A stretch of DNA of 64,000 nucleotides from Hermatobates lingyangjiaoensis. Taxonomy: Eukaryota; Arthropoda; Insecta; Hemiptera; Hermatobatidae. Position numbers and translations under genes: made by a program. The DNA lies in assembly GCA_026182355.1 (NCBI GenBank), contig JAPFBL010000070.1:1041501-1105500 (forward strand). The letters are read 5' to 3'. Positions 23,820 to 35,975 of this stretch are shown piece after piece. Each line of letters opens with the position of its first letter. The stretch's first letter is position 1. The notes under the pieces were generated by a model. The model saw only the letters and a program-made list of their open reading frames with translations. It ran no database searches and was not told the origin of the DNA.

Positions 23820-24232
23820 TATGTAGTTAATCATATTATAAATTTCTTTAGATATAAATTTAGAGAGATTAAAGAACATAATGAATTAATTTTAAATATT
23901 TAAAATAATTAGTTATATATATATATATATATCAGTTCACAAACGAAGAAAAGCAACACACAGAGAAAGAGACACACTTACAAACTCAAATTTTCGGATG
24001 ATCCGTCTTCAGGAGAAAAGAGAGAATGGGCGACCAAGCACGCCGGAAACACAACGTTTTGTTGTGTTTCCGTTGTGTTTCCGGCGTGCTTGGTCGCCCA
24101 TTCTCTCTTTCTTCTGAAGACGGATCATCCAAAAATTTGAGTTTGTAAGTGTGTCTCTTTCTCTGTGTGTTGCTTTTCTTCGTTTGTGAACTGATTTGCG
24201 TCCAGTTTAGATCGTTTTTTCGAATTTTAAGT

Positions 24233-24268
<36 letters not shown>

Positions 24269-24695
24269 TAACTTTGTTCAGAATTATTAAATATTTCTAT
24301 TAGTACTTTTTACATTAAGATTCCGTAATTTCAATAAACAACTGATTATTTAATATTATTTTTGTTTCGAAATGAAACTAGATTTTAATAAATTATTTAT
24401 CCTTAAATCTGGAATTCTATACGAACAGTAAAGTTAAAGCAGTCAATTATATTATCAATTTCTTTGTCTATAATTCCAAAGAGATTTAGAAAACATCTTG
24501 AATTTATTGCAAATATTATAAATAATTAGTTATTTGCGTGTAAATTTTTTAAAGTGCCTTTTTTTAAAATACTAAATGTTTTTTTCGTAATTTTTACATT
24601 AAAATATGAATTATTTCAATAAAAAATTGATTATTCAATATTATTTTAATTCGAAGTGAATTAGATTTTAATAAATTGTTTATACTTACATCTGG
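23820..24695. repeat. Diverged tandem repeat (~265 bp) split by a PLE palindrome
   Basis: Segment A (23825-23915) resembles 24444-24535, and segment B (24262-24430) resembles 24540-24690, giving two A+B units of about 265 bases. The first unit is interrupted between A and B by (TA)n and the palindrome at 23935-24262. Confidence 0.5.
23935..24262. repeat. PLE-end palindrome inside (TA)n
   Basis: The inverted arms carry cores on the minus strand at 23992-24012 and the plus strand at 24114-24135 (CTGAAGA, CGGAT/ATCC hairpin; the right copy has lost the G of GAAA). Each is followed in its own direction by TTTGTAAGTGTGTCTC. (TA)n lies on both sides. Confidence 0.7.
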
Positions 24696-25434
24696 AATCT
24701 TAGTTTTTGTTATCTTGTTAATTAGATCTAGTTATTTGTTAGATCCTGTTAGTTTTTTGCTCTTGAAGGTCCGTAAGTCATAGTAGATTTAATTACGATC
24801 TTATCATTTAACTATCTATGTATGGGAGAAGCCTTCAAATTTGTAGTGATTCTAATTTAGCATAGAGAGGAAGATTTTTTTGCAAATTAATTTCTTTTTT
24901 ATTTAAAAGGTTTACAATTAGTTTAAATTAAATTATTTTTTAATGTTGCAAAAGGCTTTGTAATTAGTTTAAACAAAATAAAGTTAGTCTTTGTAGTTTC
25001 TTATGCAGTAAATAGACCAGTATGGACGCTGCAAAGTGACCAGATTTTTGAGGGTTTTTGTTATCTTCCAGAACGCTGGAAGGTACCTCAGATTCAAATA
25101 TGACTTGGTGACGGCATTAGGCCGTCATGATCATCATCATCATTAGACCGTTGATGATAGTTTGAGGAGCACAGTGCTTCTTACACCTTGTTGATCAAGA
25201 AAACTATTTCCACATATTTGGGAGGTGTAAGTCAAAATTGGGCTTTTTATAAATGTATTTAGCTCACCTTGTTAATTAAAGTGAACGAAATAAAACTGAA
25301 TGTTAATACATTATTCATATTGAACTCTGGAAAAGGTAGACTATCTGGTCTTATAAGTATTTGTTGCTTGGTACGAAATTCAGGAACACTGCTAAGGTTT
25401 ATTTTAGAGGGTTCAGCTAAAACTCTTTCTCTTT
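24696..25434. other. AT-rich DNA without recognised genes
   Basis: Only a short hairpin (GACGGCATTAGGCCGTC near 25110) and an ATCATC run were noted. Confidence 0.4.
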
Positions 25435-25690
25435 CTGTATATATATATATAGTTCAATGTACATAAAGAAACGTAGAGAAATTAAAAACACACACTTACA
25501 GTCTCTAATTTTCGGTTGAACCGCCTTCAGGAGAGATAAGAAAGGGAAACCTATCCTACAGACGCCCTCCCAACCTTGGCAATTTCTCTCCTGAAGACGG
25601 TTCAACCGAAAATTAGAGACTGTAAGTGTGTGTTTTTAATTTTGCTACGTTTCTTTATGTACATTGAACTGTATTTGTCCATTTCGGATC
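25435..25690. repeat. PLE-end palindrome, second copy of family at 213-467
   Basis: Cores lie on the minus strand at 25510-25530 and the plus strand at 25591-25611 (CTGAAGA, CGGTT/AACCG, AAA), each followed by AGAGACTGTAAGTGTG. The outer ends match GTTCAAT/ATTGAAC of 213-467. The small ORFs here are repeat-encoded. Confidence 0.7.
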
Positions 25691-25739
25691 GTATTTTCAT
25701 GAAAAAAGTGTATATATATACACTTTTTTCATATATACT

Positions 25740-25890
25740 TTTTTCCAGTTGGGTTTTTGACTCTGACGAAGACCGCTTGTTACGGTTGAAAGATCTTAGT
25801 CTTGTTTTCCCTTTTGTTATTGTGGTTTGATCATTGATTGTTATTTCACGTGTTTGTGTGAAAGCTTTATATATATATATATATATATAA
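25740..25890 (+). mobile_element. PLE terminal repeat
   Basis: Same family as the inverted PLE pair at 44725-47200: CTGACGAAGACCGC, an ACCG/CGGT hairpin, TGAAAGATCTTAG (25763-25798), then TTGTGGTTTGATC and TTATTTCACGTG, ending in (TA)n at 25870-25888. Confidence 0.65.
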
Positions 25891-26210
25891 TGAAGCCACG
25901 ACTTTGAGGATCTCTTCTATAAAGTCACCTCAATCAACATGACGAATATTAGGAGGGTTCACACTCATTCAGAAAACAAAACAGTTGTCATGCGACATTA
26001 GGTTCTCTACATGAAGGTCCCAAAGGATAAGGTCCATAGTCAAGTAACTGTCGTCCTTGTGTGCCTAGTTGCTAAACGATGAAGCCGCTGTCGTCTTGCT
26101 AGGAGGGGTAAAGGGCTCGCACTCTCTCAGTCCATACGAATTCTGGCAATGAACATTAGCCTCACTGTGTAGCAAGGTCCCATTTCTATTTTTTTTTTTT
26201 TTTGGCGGTT
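25891..26210. repeat. Direct-repeat copy and unassigned GC-richer DNA
   Basis: This contains the second copy of the 59-base repeat of 23750. It also holds CATTAGCCTCACT, shared with the centre of the palindrome at 23049-23383, and a poly(T) run at 26192-26204. Confidence 0.45.
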
Positions 26211-26800
26211 GGTTATTGCTTGTTGAAGAATGGACGGTTATTGATGAAAAAATACCGCTAAAAGAAAAATCTTTGTAAACGCAGATAATCAGGATTTACA
26301 TCAGAATAATTCACAAGACCAGTAACCCATGAAGTACGTTATTTTCAATAGATATTCATCCATCTCTTCTAAAATAGGTTTCTACTGGCGAAGTAAGCTT
26401 TCTTTCCTACCTTTATTCTTTTGTCTGCTTAGGCGATATATATTTCTTTTTGTAATTTAGCTTTGCTCTTAAATAATTTATGACCTAACTTTTTCAAAGT
26501 GATAACTCTCCTTTTTCATATCGTGGGAATACATTACATGTGTTTTTCGGTTGACCCTCATATATTTGGTTTTCACCATTACCTTCCGTTTTTAGTGTTT
26601 TATGTTCTTTTTTTAAACATCAGATATGTCTTGCAATTGTACAAATGTGTCTGCGTAAACGCATATTTAACTAGACACTGCCTGCATCACAAAGTTGTTT
26701 CAATACACTGCCGCCATGTTAAGTGTATCGTCAATAGTCATCTCCTTGTCTTACACTGCCTAAGAAAAATCAACTTCTAAATCACAGTAAGAAATGACTT
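26211..26800. other. AT-rich DNA without recognised genes
   Basis: The frame at 26499-26780 has no recognisable domain and its composition looks random. Confidence 0.4.
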
Positions 26801-26925
26801 GTTTTCAGTGTCAGTTTTGGATGAAAACCGCTTCTTACGGTTGAAAGTTCTTGGGTTGTTTTCTGATTACATACAGTTGATTTTGATTTCACGTCCTTAT
26901 TGTGAAATCTTACTGCCCTAAGAAA
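26801..26925 (+). mobile_element. Decayed PLE terminal repeat
   Basis: Diverged copy of the 25740-25890 family: GATGAAAACCGCTTCTTACG, GTTGAAAGTTCTTGG and TTTCACGTCCTTATTGTGAA are recognisable. Confidence 0.55.
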
Positions 26926-28807
26926 TACAACGCTAAGAAAATCCTCGATGAGTATTTCAAAGTTACTGTCATTCAAGTGCACTTTTATTAACCATATTAG
27001 CTTGTTTAAATGTTGAAATCACGCAAGTGCATGAAATAGATTTCCTTTACTTACCCTATCAATTCAACAAATTGAACGTAAGGGCTGACGTTTTAAGCCG
27101 CGAGGGGATCGGTTTCTACCCTATCAAACGCTCAACGATAGTCGATGAATAGCTAACTTACATCAGTTTTGTGGTGGCAACACTGATGAGAAGTCAGGTG
27201 ATGCAGCCATCGTGCACAGCTCTCGATACTTCATATCTCTCGGGTCCTATCGCTTATTTAGGGCTGGCCAGATCCACGTCTCACACATGTATTCATCATT
27301 GTAATTACAATGTCATATTAATTGTAATAAATTTGCTTCTTGAAAAAAGTACGTTTTATGAAGATTTAATTAAAATAACATAGATTAATAACTGTTTTTT
27401 TTTTTGTCATAAAACAGATTCAAGCTTTCCAGTTTTATAATCCCAGAATTAAAATTACGAATTACAAAATCATTATTTTAATTTTAAAATATATATTTTG
27501 TAAAAATTGTTCTAAACTTCTTAAGCAATACAAAAACAAACTATTTGATAAAGAGAGAGATAGTCGGAGAAAAACAAAGACGGCAGGGAAAGAAAATAAC
27601 TATTTTTTGTTAAATATTGGATAATAAAGAAATCAAATAGTAAATAAATTAACTTAATTATGATATAAGTAATATGTTATTGAATAAGAAAAATTGATAC
27701 ACATTTATAAATTTAGGGTAGCCGATTGGAATTACCGAATTACATTTGGTAAAATAGAAAAGATCTAAACAAGTCTAACAGGAAATAAAAATATTGGGGT
27801 AAGTGTTTTTATTCTTTTTAACAAGGTTCAGTTAACATGACCTTACCAGCTTTAGAAAACTGTTAGGGTTACTAGCCTTTTACGATACCATTCAACTGTG
27901 TTGATTCCACTTCTGTTGGCAGTTTTCAATTTCCTTTACTCAAATTTATTACACTTGGATTCTTAAACGAGCGCTGGTCATCAAGCAGTTGTAACGACAT
28001 ACTAAATGTATTCTACAAGGGACAGCGAGCATAGTGTAGCCTATATCTCCTGCATAAAAAACTCTTTTGTTTTTTGATAGCTTTGAAACTCTCTCCAGAA
28101 CTGGTAATTTTGTTGACAAGTAAACCATACTTGGCTTACTTACATAACATGTAACATAAATGAATATTAGTGTAATATATGTCAATAAATATTTTTGGTA
28201 TTTAGACAAATACATACAACAAGCATATATGGCTTTGGCCACGTTTATTTAGATCAAAAGTTGACTTAGAATTTCGCGCAATCAGTACAGTCTAATATCA
28301 ATTTTTTTTTTTCTTTGTTGGTACACTCGTCGTGATTGCACGTTCACAGTTTTGACTATTTTTCATGAGCTGTTTTTATGTGAGACGCATAAAAGTTAAA
28401 TACGTGTTTTCGTGCTCGGCGATTTTTCACTGTTGAAAAATAATTTCCTGTGGAATAACTTTTAACTTTTTTTTGCTCAATACCGTACCTCATTGTGAAC
28501 ATTTTAAGAGTTTTTGATCACTAAATAATTTGATCCCATTTTTTACATAACAATTATTTCAAACTTTCTACAACATTATTTTAACAGTAAAAAATCACTG
28601 TGCACTCCAGCATGCGTCTAACTGGTATAGCCTCTCAGATAAAAAACACATGCAATGTAGGGCAAAACTCTGAACATATTATTGGGACAAGTGTCTCAAT
28701 ACATTTAGTTGAGTGTTTTAAAAAAAAAACTTGTTTTGTTCAAAATCCAGATGGTATGAAACCAAAATCATGTTGGTATGACCAAGACAAGTGTACCAAC
28801 ACAACCA
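26926..28807. other. Unassigned DNA
   Basis: Bases 27080-27290 are less AT-rich, and the first part (AAGGGCTGACG...GGGGATCGGTTT) resembles the tail of the SINE subfamily at 42760 and 51460. The frames at 27171-27383 (+), 27949-28242 (-) and 28600-28824 (+) show no known domain, signal peptide or splice-supported structure, and I do not call them genes. Confidence 0.35.
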
Positions 28808-29120
28808 AAAAAAATCTGGAGTGACCTACACTCAACTTTACTATAAGTAAACTTAATATCAAACTTCTTGGGTATATAATATATAATGTCTCATTTAATC
28901 AAATTTAATTGTCTAAATGGGAGACATAATTAGTCTTTCATTCCTGAGGTAGTACAAATAGTAATTGATCCACTTATCAATAGATAAACCTTTTTTGTAT
29001 GCCACACAATTAATGAATATACAGTCATTAGTATAACTACAACAGTAATAACATTATGAAAAGCCAAAGTGAAAATTTGCTTATACGAAATAATTTCCTA
29101 CAAGAGAAGCATGGCTTTTG
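28808..29120 (+). repeat. Unknown dispersed element (inverted relative at 32030-32372)
   Basis: The end word TGGAGTGACCTACACTCAAC, the TTTCATTCCTGAGGTAGTA block and the LIRNNFLQE-like codons recur in reverse order and orientation at 32030-32372. A third copy of the end lies at 20281. Likely a transposon whose family I cannot name. Confidence 0.55.
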
Positions 29121-30172
29121 CTCCAATAGCCCGTGGATCTCTTACATAGTTTATCTGACCTCCTTCTATACTTAATACTTAAGAAAAATTTTCCCATTTT
29201 AAACTTCAATATATATATATTTATATATATAACATATATAGTTAACCACTGGGCTAACCTAGCCCCTTGACTTAAAGCTCATTTTATTGCCCATTTGCCC
29301 ATACTATGAATTAAACAAACTTGGAGCTCTCTTTAGCCATGTCACTGGCACATGTACGACATTAAAAAAAAAAAAAAAGTACACGGAACACATATATATA
29401 TATACATCTGCAAGCCTTTGCACCTTTCCCAACCCCTGAAGACAGATACCTACTTGCAAAGTTCTTCACCGCACGGTTACATCGTACACAAAATAAGTCT
29501 AACAACTCCCTTATACTCGTATATCCAATTATAATAATATTCATATCTTGTTCATAGCAAGATAATACGATGGTTTTAATTTATACTCATATATATATAT
29601 TTGTTATTCTTCATATTTAGAAGTGAATTTAAAGTTGAACATACTCGTAAATGTAAGATTTGATAGAATCTATTTGCAGTGCATAATTATAAGCCTGTAA
29701 TTCTTTTTTCATTTACCTAGAAAGTAATTATAATAATTATTTAAGTAACATATTGTGGAATGGACCGTTTAAGACACGAACTTCCTTTGATATAGTAAAA
29801 AAAGTTTAAAGAACTGTAAAAATCAGTGCAATTGATATTATTTTTATCATGTTTTCAGCTAGGATAGTTAAGAGCTTCTCACGTAGCGTATAATTTCGAC
29901 AAGGTAGACAAGGGAGTTAATGGATTCAAGCTGTTGATACAGATGAGTGACATTACAGCGACGCAGAGAAGCAAATCTCTTGAGTAGACTCAACTTTACC
30001 AAGTAAATATTAATTAACAGAGTAGTCTTCCAATTATAGTGTTGTAAGGGACATTTCTCAGAATCACCGAACAGACAGATTTTTACTTCATTTCAAACAA
30101 CTCAACATATGTTCAACTAGCCAAAACATATTCAATACATTAGTTGTGCAATCCGTAATTGGGTGGTATTTA
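29121..30172. other. AT-rich DNA; SINE head relic at 29240-29275
   Basis: Short (TA)n tracts lie at 29208-29230, 29393-29404 and 29590. A reverse SINE tRNA-like head (AACCACTGGGCTAACCTAGC) is at 29243-29262. Otherwise nothing was recognised. Confidence 0.4.
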
Positions 30173-30415
30173 CTAGTTCTGAGGTAAAATGGATAAACAA
30201 ACAAAAGTCTTCACACAAATGAAGTTTTATTCAACAGCAACAACGCGTTTCGAACACTTTGTGTTCATAATCAGGAAGACACCAAGGATGTGGTGCTGAA
30301 GGGTTGGTTATTTCTTCCTGAATATGAACACAAAGTGTTCGAAACGCGTTTTTGTTGAATAAAACTTCATTTGTGTGGAGACTTTTGTTTGTTTATCCAT
30401 TTTACCTCAGAATAT
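30173..30415. repeat. PLE-end palindrome
   Basis: Second palindrome of the 15973-16213 family. Its arms contain CACACAAATGAAGTTTTATTC and the hairpin GAACACAAAGTGTTCGAAACG on each strand, bounded by TCTGAGGTAAAATGG and CATTTTACCTCAGA. Confidence 0.75.
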
Positions 30416-30548
30416 TCAAAACAGTCAGATAAAACATATTTAATTGGAATCAAATATGTTTAACTAAAAGGAAATTACATCTACAAAGAATGCTACAGCA
30501 AATACTGTTTTGGTTCCATATTGAAACTAATAGTAAAGCACTGTGTAA

Positions 30549-30868
30549 AGGGGACAAGATAGCCCCGTGGCTTGTCTGTTCGACTCTGGACTGACAAATC
30601 AGAGATTTAATACCCACCAATAACCGAGATTTGATTTATTAATGCGGAAAATGGAAAAAAATATCTGAAAACCTTAACCCTCGGAGAGGTCGGTCTTGAG
30701 CCTGTACGATGTCAGGAACTCGTTAAAGACCCCTACTGTAAATACAGTTGTGTTAGGCACAATGTAAGACTCCTAATATAGAATGAACACTGTGTGCGAT
30801 CATAAAGTGCCAATGTTTGGCCGCCTATGCTAGTTCCTTTGTGAGGTTGCTACTGCAACCTAACCTAA
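30549..30868 (+). mobile_element. tRNA-derived SINE, diverged
   Basis: Decayed tRNA-like head (GGGGACAAGATAGCCCCGTGG), body (GAGCCTGTACGATGTCAGGAAC) and the CTACTGCAACCTAACCT end. Confidence 0.75.
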
Positions 30869-31513
30869 GGCAACATTTATAAATCTGATACCAAATCAAC
30901 CGTTAAGATGGTTTAACAAAAAAAATGAGCAAAAAAACATTTTTGTGGCAAAAATAGAAGTGATGTGTTTACATACGTTTATGGCTTAAAATAATTTAAA
31001 TACATGAATGTTTTTAGGACGAAGGATAATATAGGTTCAACTTCAAAAGAAGCAGACTCCTTGACGTCATAATCTAACTCAGGTCAGAATGTAAGAAATT
31101 TTGTCTATTTGAGAAGCACAAGATCGTGATTATAGTTGAATTTCTTCCAGAAATGTTGTAATTTTATATTTTTAGAAACTAATTACCCTGAAAAGCTAAT
31201 TAGCCATTTGAAAATGTCAATCAGGTGGATTTACCTTGAAAATAAATTATTTTTATCTCATCAGCATTCAATTTAATTTTGATAACATCAAAAGTTGAAT
31301 TAATAAAAGAGGAGATAACGGGTGAATGGATGATTGGAAATTGTTTGACGGGAAGTAGATGAATGATTCCTTTAATGTTTATCAGCCTTGGCAAAAAAAA
31401 AAAGTTATAATGAAGTTATAACTTTAAACGAAATATACTGCGCCAATATCAGTTGATATAATGACAAATAATTAAAATGTCTTCAAAATTTAAAATTGAT
31501 ACTTCAATTTTTT
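30869..31513. other. AT-rich DNA without recognised genes
   Basis: No exon or known repeat was recognised. Confidence 0.4.
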
Positions 31514-31660
31514 TTTACTTTACTATAAGTAAAGTATAGTGATCGTGAAAAAATTCGATCTCGAGATTTTGACGGAATTACATGTTTTGAGGTCCCAGAA
31601 GTCGTTTTATGAAGTTTTTGCAATGATGTCTGTGTGTGTGTGGGTGGGTGGGTGGGTTTA
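31514..31660 (+). repeat. Dispersed repeat (copy 2 of 2)
   Basis: Matches 11355-11500: ACTTTACTATAAGTAAAGTA, the GACGGAATTACATGTTTTGA block, and the TGTGTGTGGGTGGGTGGG end. Confidence 0.6.
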
Positions 31661-32029
31661 TTGACTTATATGAGATGTATGAGGAATAATATTGTGCAGG
31701 AAAATGATAACACACACTCAGTAAAAATTCGTATATATGTTATTTGACAAAAGGGGAAGGAAAATGATCTTATTAAATACTAAGAAGCCATAAAATTCAA
31801 AGTATAATAATTCCGTAAAAAACCAAAAATGTAAAAGATAATTTAAAATTGATATCTTTCGTTTAGAGAGTAATAAATGTAATTATCGTACATCTTTCAT
31901 TATAAATCATCTTAAAACAACATTTCTTCGCTGTTTATGATGTTTTTCAGAGAAAAAAAGGATATTTTCCTGTTTTAAATTTGAAAATTTTACTTTAATA
32001 TTCAATGTAGAAGGACGTCAAGTAAACGA

Positions 32030-32372
32030 TGTAAGAAGTCCACTGGCTATTTGAACAAAAGTCATGTTCTCTTGTAGGAGAATGTTTCGTATCAAGAAAT
32101 GTTCACATTGGTTTTTCAAAAATGTTATTACTGTTGTAGTTATACTAATGAAATTATTTGCATCAGCTGTGTGATGTACAAAAACAAGAATATATAGTGA
32201 TATGTCCTTCAATCACTATCTTTACTACCTCAGGAATGAAAGACTAATAATCATATCCCATTTAGATGTTTACGTTATGCTTAAATGAGACGTTATGTGT
32301 TATATACTCAAAGAATTTGCTATTAAGTTACTTATAGTAAAGTTGAGTGTAGGCCACTCCAGATTTTTTTTT
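32030..32372 (-). repeat. Unknown dispersed element, reverse copy
   Basis: Inverted relative of 28808-29120. The minus-strand frame at 32018-32212 (64 codons, with FLIRNILLQENMTF) partly matches the other copy, suggesting an ancient coding element; no domain was recognised. Confidence 0.5.
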
Positions 32373-32515
32373 TTATTAGCAGTGTTAAATATCGTTTTAT
32401 TTGCTATCAACATAGGAAATGTTATGCAGTATATAACATTATTCATAGGTAAATATGACATGAATGATAACGTTCAACCTATATTAACTCTGCCAGTGGC
32501 AGACAGACAACCATA

Positions 32516-32930
32516 GAGAAAGGAAGACAGACAGCCAAGCAGACAAAAAAACAGACAGATAAATAAGCAAACAAACGACAGGTAGGAGTTCAGACTGGCG
32601 AGAAACAGAGAGAGAGAGAAGACAAACAAGACAAAAAGAAAATTGACAAACACAGAGGCAGACGGGCAAACTGACATATAGAGGGAGAGATGGAGAGACA
32701 GAGAATCAGAGAGAGATACAGACGAAAGGACAGATAGATAGATTAGCTAAAAAATAAACAGATGGACAAATGGACAGACAGATTGAAAAACAGACAAACA
32801 GATGGACAGAAAAACAGAAAAACATATAGAAATATTATGAGAAATGTTGACAAACACAGAGGTGGATGGACAAACTGACACACAAAGGGAGGATGGATAA
32901 ACAGACAAACTTTCAAAAGGACAAACAGGT

Positions 32931-33020
<90 letters not shown>

Positions 33021-33180
33021 CATACAGAAGGACAATACATATATTGGACATGAAATGAATAATCAGAAGGACAAATGGACAGATAGACTGACAAAGAAAC
33101 AGACAAACATAATTAATTTTGGACAAACAAATGGACAGACAGTAAAAAACGACACACACACACACACACACACACCACAC
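32516..33180. repeat. Long purine-rich GACA/GAGA tract
   Basis: Dominated by variants of GACAGACA, with pure (GA)n at about 32932-33016 and (CA)n at 33153-33172. The 172- and 119-codon minus frames are Ser/Leu/Cys translations of this tract, not genes. Confidence 0.9.
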
Positions 33181-34350
33181 AACATACAGTAATATATTTA
33201 TACATAAACGCATAAATGCATCACAAATAATAAATAAAAACGCATAATACACAAAAAACAAAATTCAATAAATCAATTCTTTTTTTGCTCACCCTCTTTT
33301 ACTAATGTAAAATAGAAATTAATCTGCTGAATGGAATTTTATAAAAATATTAAACTTTGTAGGGCATTTGAATACGACAATTTACATTAAGGGAGAGGAG
33401 AGATTGACAAATGAAATAATATAAATAGAACGGCTTACGTCTTAGGGATCTGGTGTTGTTGATTAATAGGATCCAATAAAGAAAAGATAATGCATATCTC
33501 CGTCTAAGAGGACTGAGAGTGACATGAGAAAGAAGAGGGTCAATCAAATAAGCAATATAAAGGGGAGGACTAAGCTTTGTGGAGTCAGTTTATGTTAACC
33601 AGTCGAGATGTTCACCAGGGGGAGTCCAGTCAAAGAAACACCAGACATGCTGTTTGGGACTTGGCAAGGATTTAATAACTTAGAAGACGTCCAACTCGGC
33701 AGTCTGCGAATAAAGTTAAGACCAATTATCATTTATTAAAAGATATTAAATTTCTAAATAATTCATTTAATTAATATATTTATGTGAAGTTCTTATGGAG
33801 TTTTCAATATTAAAATTGAATATATATAAACTTGATGAAAAAAAAACAAGAAAGCAGATTTGATTCAATATGATGTAATGAATCATTATTATAAAAAATT
33901 TACTTTTCCTATAGCAAAACTGAGGTCAAGATGTTATGGAAATTGTTATAATTAGCTCTAATAACATTCAAAAGTTATATCTTATAAAAATTGTTATAAT
34001 TAGCTCTAATAACAGTCAAAAGTTATAAAGTTTCCCTCTTAAGTATAGAATACTTAAGGATACCTATTAGAATACTTATCTGCAACTTAGAGACTTCAAC
34101 CGGCTACTGTTATATTTCAGTGTACTTTTCTAAGGTCATTATCCCTATGATGTTAGATAGAAGATAACTGAATCAGTGTATACCAACATATCACACTAGT
34201 TACGTATATATTAGTATCTACTTTTGTATCTAACTTTTTTTGATCGTTCTGATCTTAGTTCTTAGTAATTTTTAGTTTTATACTGTATAAATATAAGTAA
34301 GACATAAGATTCTTGAGGGTTTAGATCGACTTAAACTATTCCTTTTGCCA
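33181..34350. other. AT-rich DNA; 48-bp local duplication
   Basis: A unit containing TTGTTATAATTAGCTCTAAT occurs twice at 33941-34037. No gene was recognised. Confidence 0.4.
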
Positions 34351-34400
34351 ACGTTTCGACATACATTTCATTGACGTATATCTTCTTCAAGGTTAAAACA
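34351..34400 (-). mobile_element. PLE terminal core, reverse
   Basis: Minus strand 34354-34390: CTTGAAGA, a long imperfect hairpin and GAAACGTTGGC. This is a hammerhead-like arrangement in yet another family. Confidence 0.5.
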
Positions 34401-34459
34401 TATTTTTACAATTAGCTCTATTACAAAATTATTACAGCAATTTTGGTTTCTGTTTACAT

Positions 34460-35085
34460 CTATACTATATACTATATATGCTGAAGAGGGCCACATAAAG
34501 AAACTATCAAGAGAAAACCTGACTGAGGGGACAACCATCTTGCAGAGCTTCCAAGACGACATCAGACTGCATATACTCGAAGCCCTAAACATTACAGAAT
34601 ATAACCCTTCGTTAAATATTCAAATTAGTGACCTTAAAGCTATACCGAGTTCAAACAATTTTGATAATACTTTTAAGATAGTAAGAAAGGTAGGTGAGGG
34701 GACAGGCAGGTAGTTGGGGTTCAGTGCCCTGCCCTGCATGCCCTCCCACTCACACCTCCCTCCCTTCCGCATATCTTGCTTTTCTATAATAGTTAGTTGT
34801 TAACTTCCCTTTGTACTGTACCTTTTTGCCTTGTTTAATATTTTCGTTTTTACCTGATGATGGCTAATGTGAGCCGAAAGCTTGTGTTTTAGATTAAGTT
34901 TATAATTATGGTTTTAGTTTAAAGTGTTTAGTGTTCAACTTCTTTTCTTTCATGTCGTTACCAGAACTCCTTTGGAAAATACCCGAAAGTTACCGAAAAC
35001 TAGTTAGGAAACTAGAGAACATCAGTAAGAAATTGGTCAACGCAGAAGCTGCTGCCAACTTATATATATATATATATATATATAT
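34460..35085 (+). mobile_element. PLE 3' end: C-terminus, ribozyme-like core, next ORF start
   Basis: The + frame near 34474-34713 encodes a PLE C-terminal tail (LSRENLTEGTTIL, LHILEALNITEYNPSLNIQ), stopping near 34713. The core at 34854-34879 is CTGATGA, a GGCT/AGCC hairpin and GAAA. At about 34951 an ATG opens a Lys-rich start (SLPELLWKIPESYRKLVRKL) that runs into (TA)n at 35061. The order equals that at 22341 and 43656. Confidence 0.75.
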
Positions 35086-35805
35086 AAACATATAAACTAG
35101 ATTGACAAAATGAACACACGTAAAAGAAATTATAGAAACTTGCTACAATATTTTGATTGCTTCGTTATCACAAAGACAGATGTGAGGGAGTATATATCTT
35201 GTACCTAATTATAACACAGTTATTTTAAAGATAGACTATTTCTAGCCAAATATGTTTAATATATTTTACAAAATAATATGTTTAAAAAAAAGTTTTTAAC
35301 CAGAGAGTGAAGGAAAACTTATTTATTTTCCTTATTGGTGATATTTCATTGCTTTGTTTCTCCGAAACATTTAGTTATAACTTCATAAGCTCTGTTGACA
35401 ACGTGTCAAGTCTGATATAAACTTCTTATAAAATGATGCTATCACGTCTTTGCTTATATCATTCTATTAAATGAACAGAATTCCTTTTTAACTGAAAGAT
35501 TTGACTTCTATTTTTCTAATTTAATTATACTAATGGAAGAGTTATTGCTAAAAATAAATGAGCATAAGGAGACTAAATGAAGCAAAAGTTTTACTTTTTG
35601 TTGAATAGAAATGGCGTTTATAAGAGTCGGAGAAGTTTTGCAGGCATTTTCTGATTTGCATTGGAGTGAAACCTTTGTATGTTCATTTGTATGTTTACAG
35701 AAATGTTAACACATGTTTAAGTCAAAATACGTATATGTTTGAATAAACACTGTCAGTCTATTTACCCAAAGCAGAGTACATGATTAAATATAACATCGAT
35801 AAAAA
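35086..35805. other. AT-rich DNA without recognised genes
   Basis: No exon or known element was recognised. Confidence 0.4.
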
Positions 35806-35975
35806 GCTTTCACATAAACACGTGAAATAACAATCAATGATCAAACCACAATAAGAAATGGGAAAACAAGACTAAGATCTTTCAACCGTAACAAGCGGTC
35901 TTCGTCAGAGTCAAAAACCCAAAACTCTGACGAAGACCGCTTGTTACGGTTGAAAGTGGTTTGATCATTAAATAT
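35806..35975. repeat. PLE-end palindrome, asymmetric
   Basis: A long minus arm (35808-35925) and a short plus arm (35930-35968) of the 25740/44725 PLE family meet at CCCAAAACTCTGACG. Both cores (CTGACGAAGACCGC...GTTGAAAG) are present. Confidence 0.7.

Noticed and set aside
27949..28242. 97-codon minus-strand frame as a gene
   Set aside because: No domain, no splice sites and composition typical of AT-rich chance frames.
32743..33261. 172-codon minus-strand frame with long Ser-Leu runs
   Set aside because: It is the translation of the GA/GACA tract; no non-repetitive segment supports a protein.
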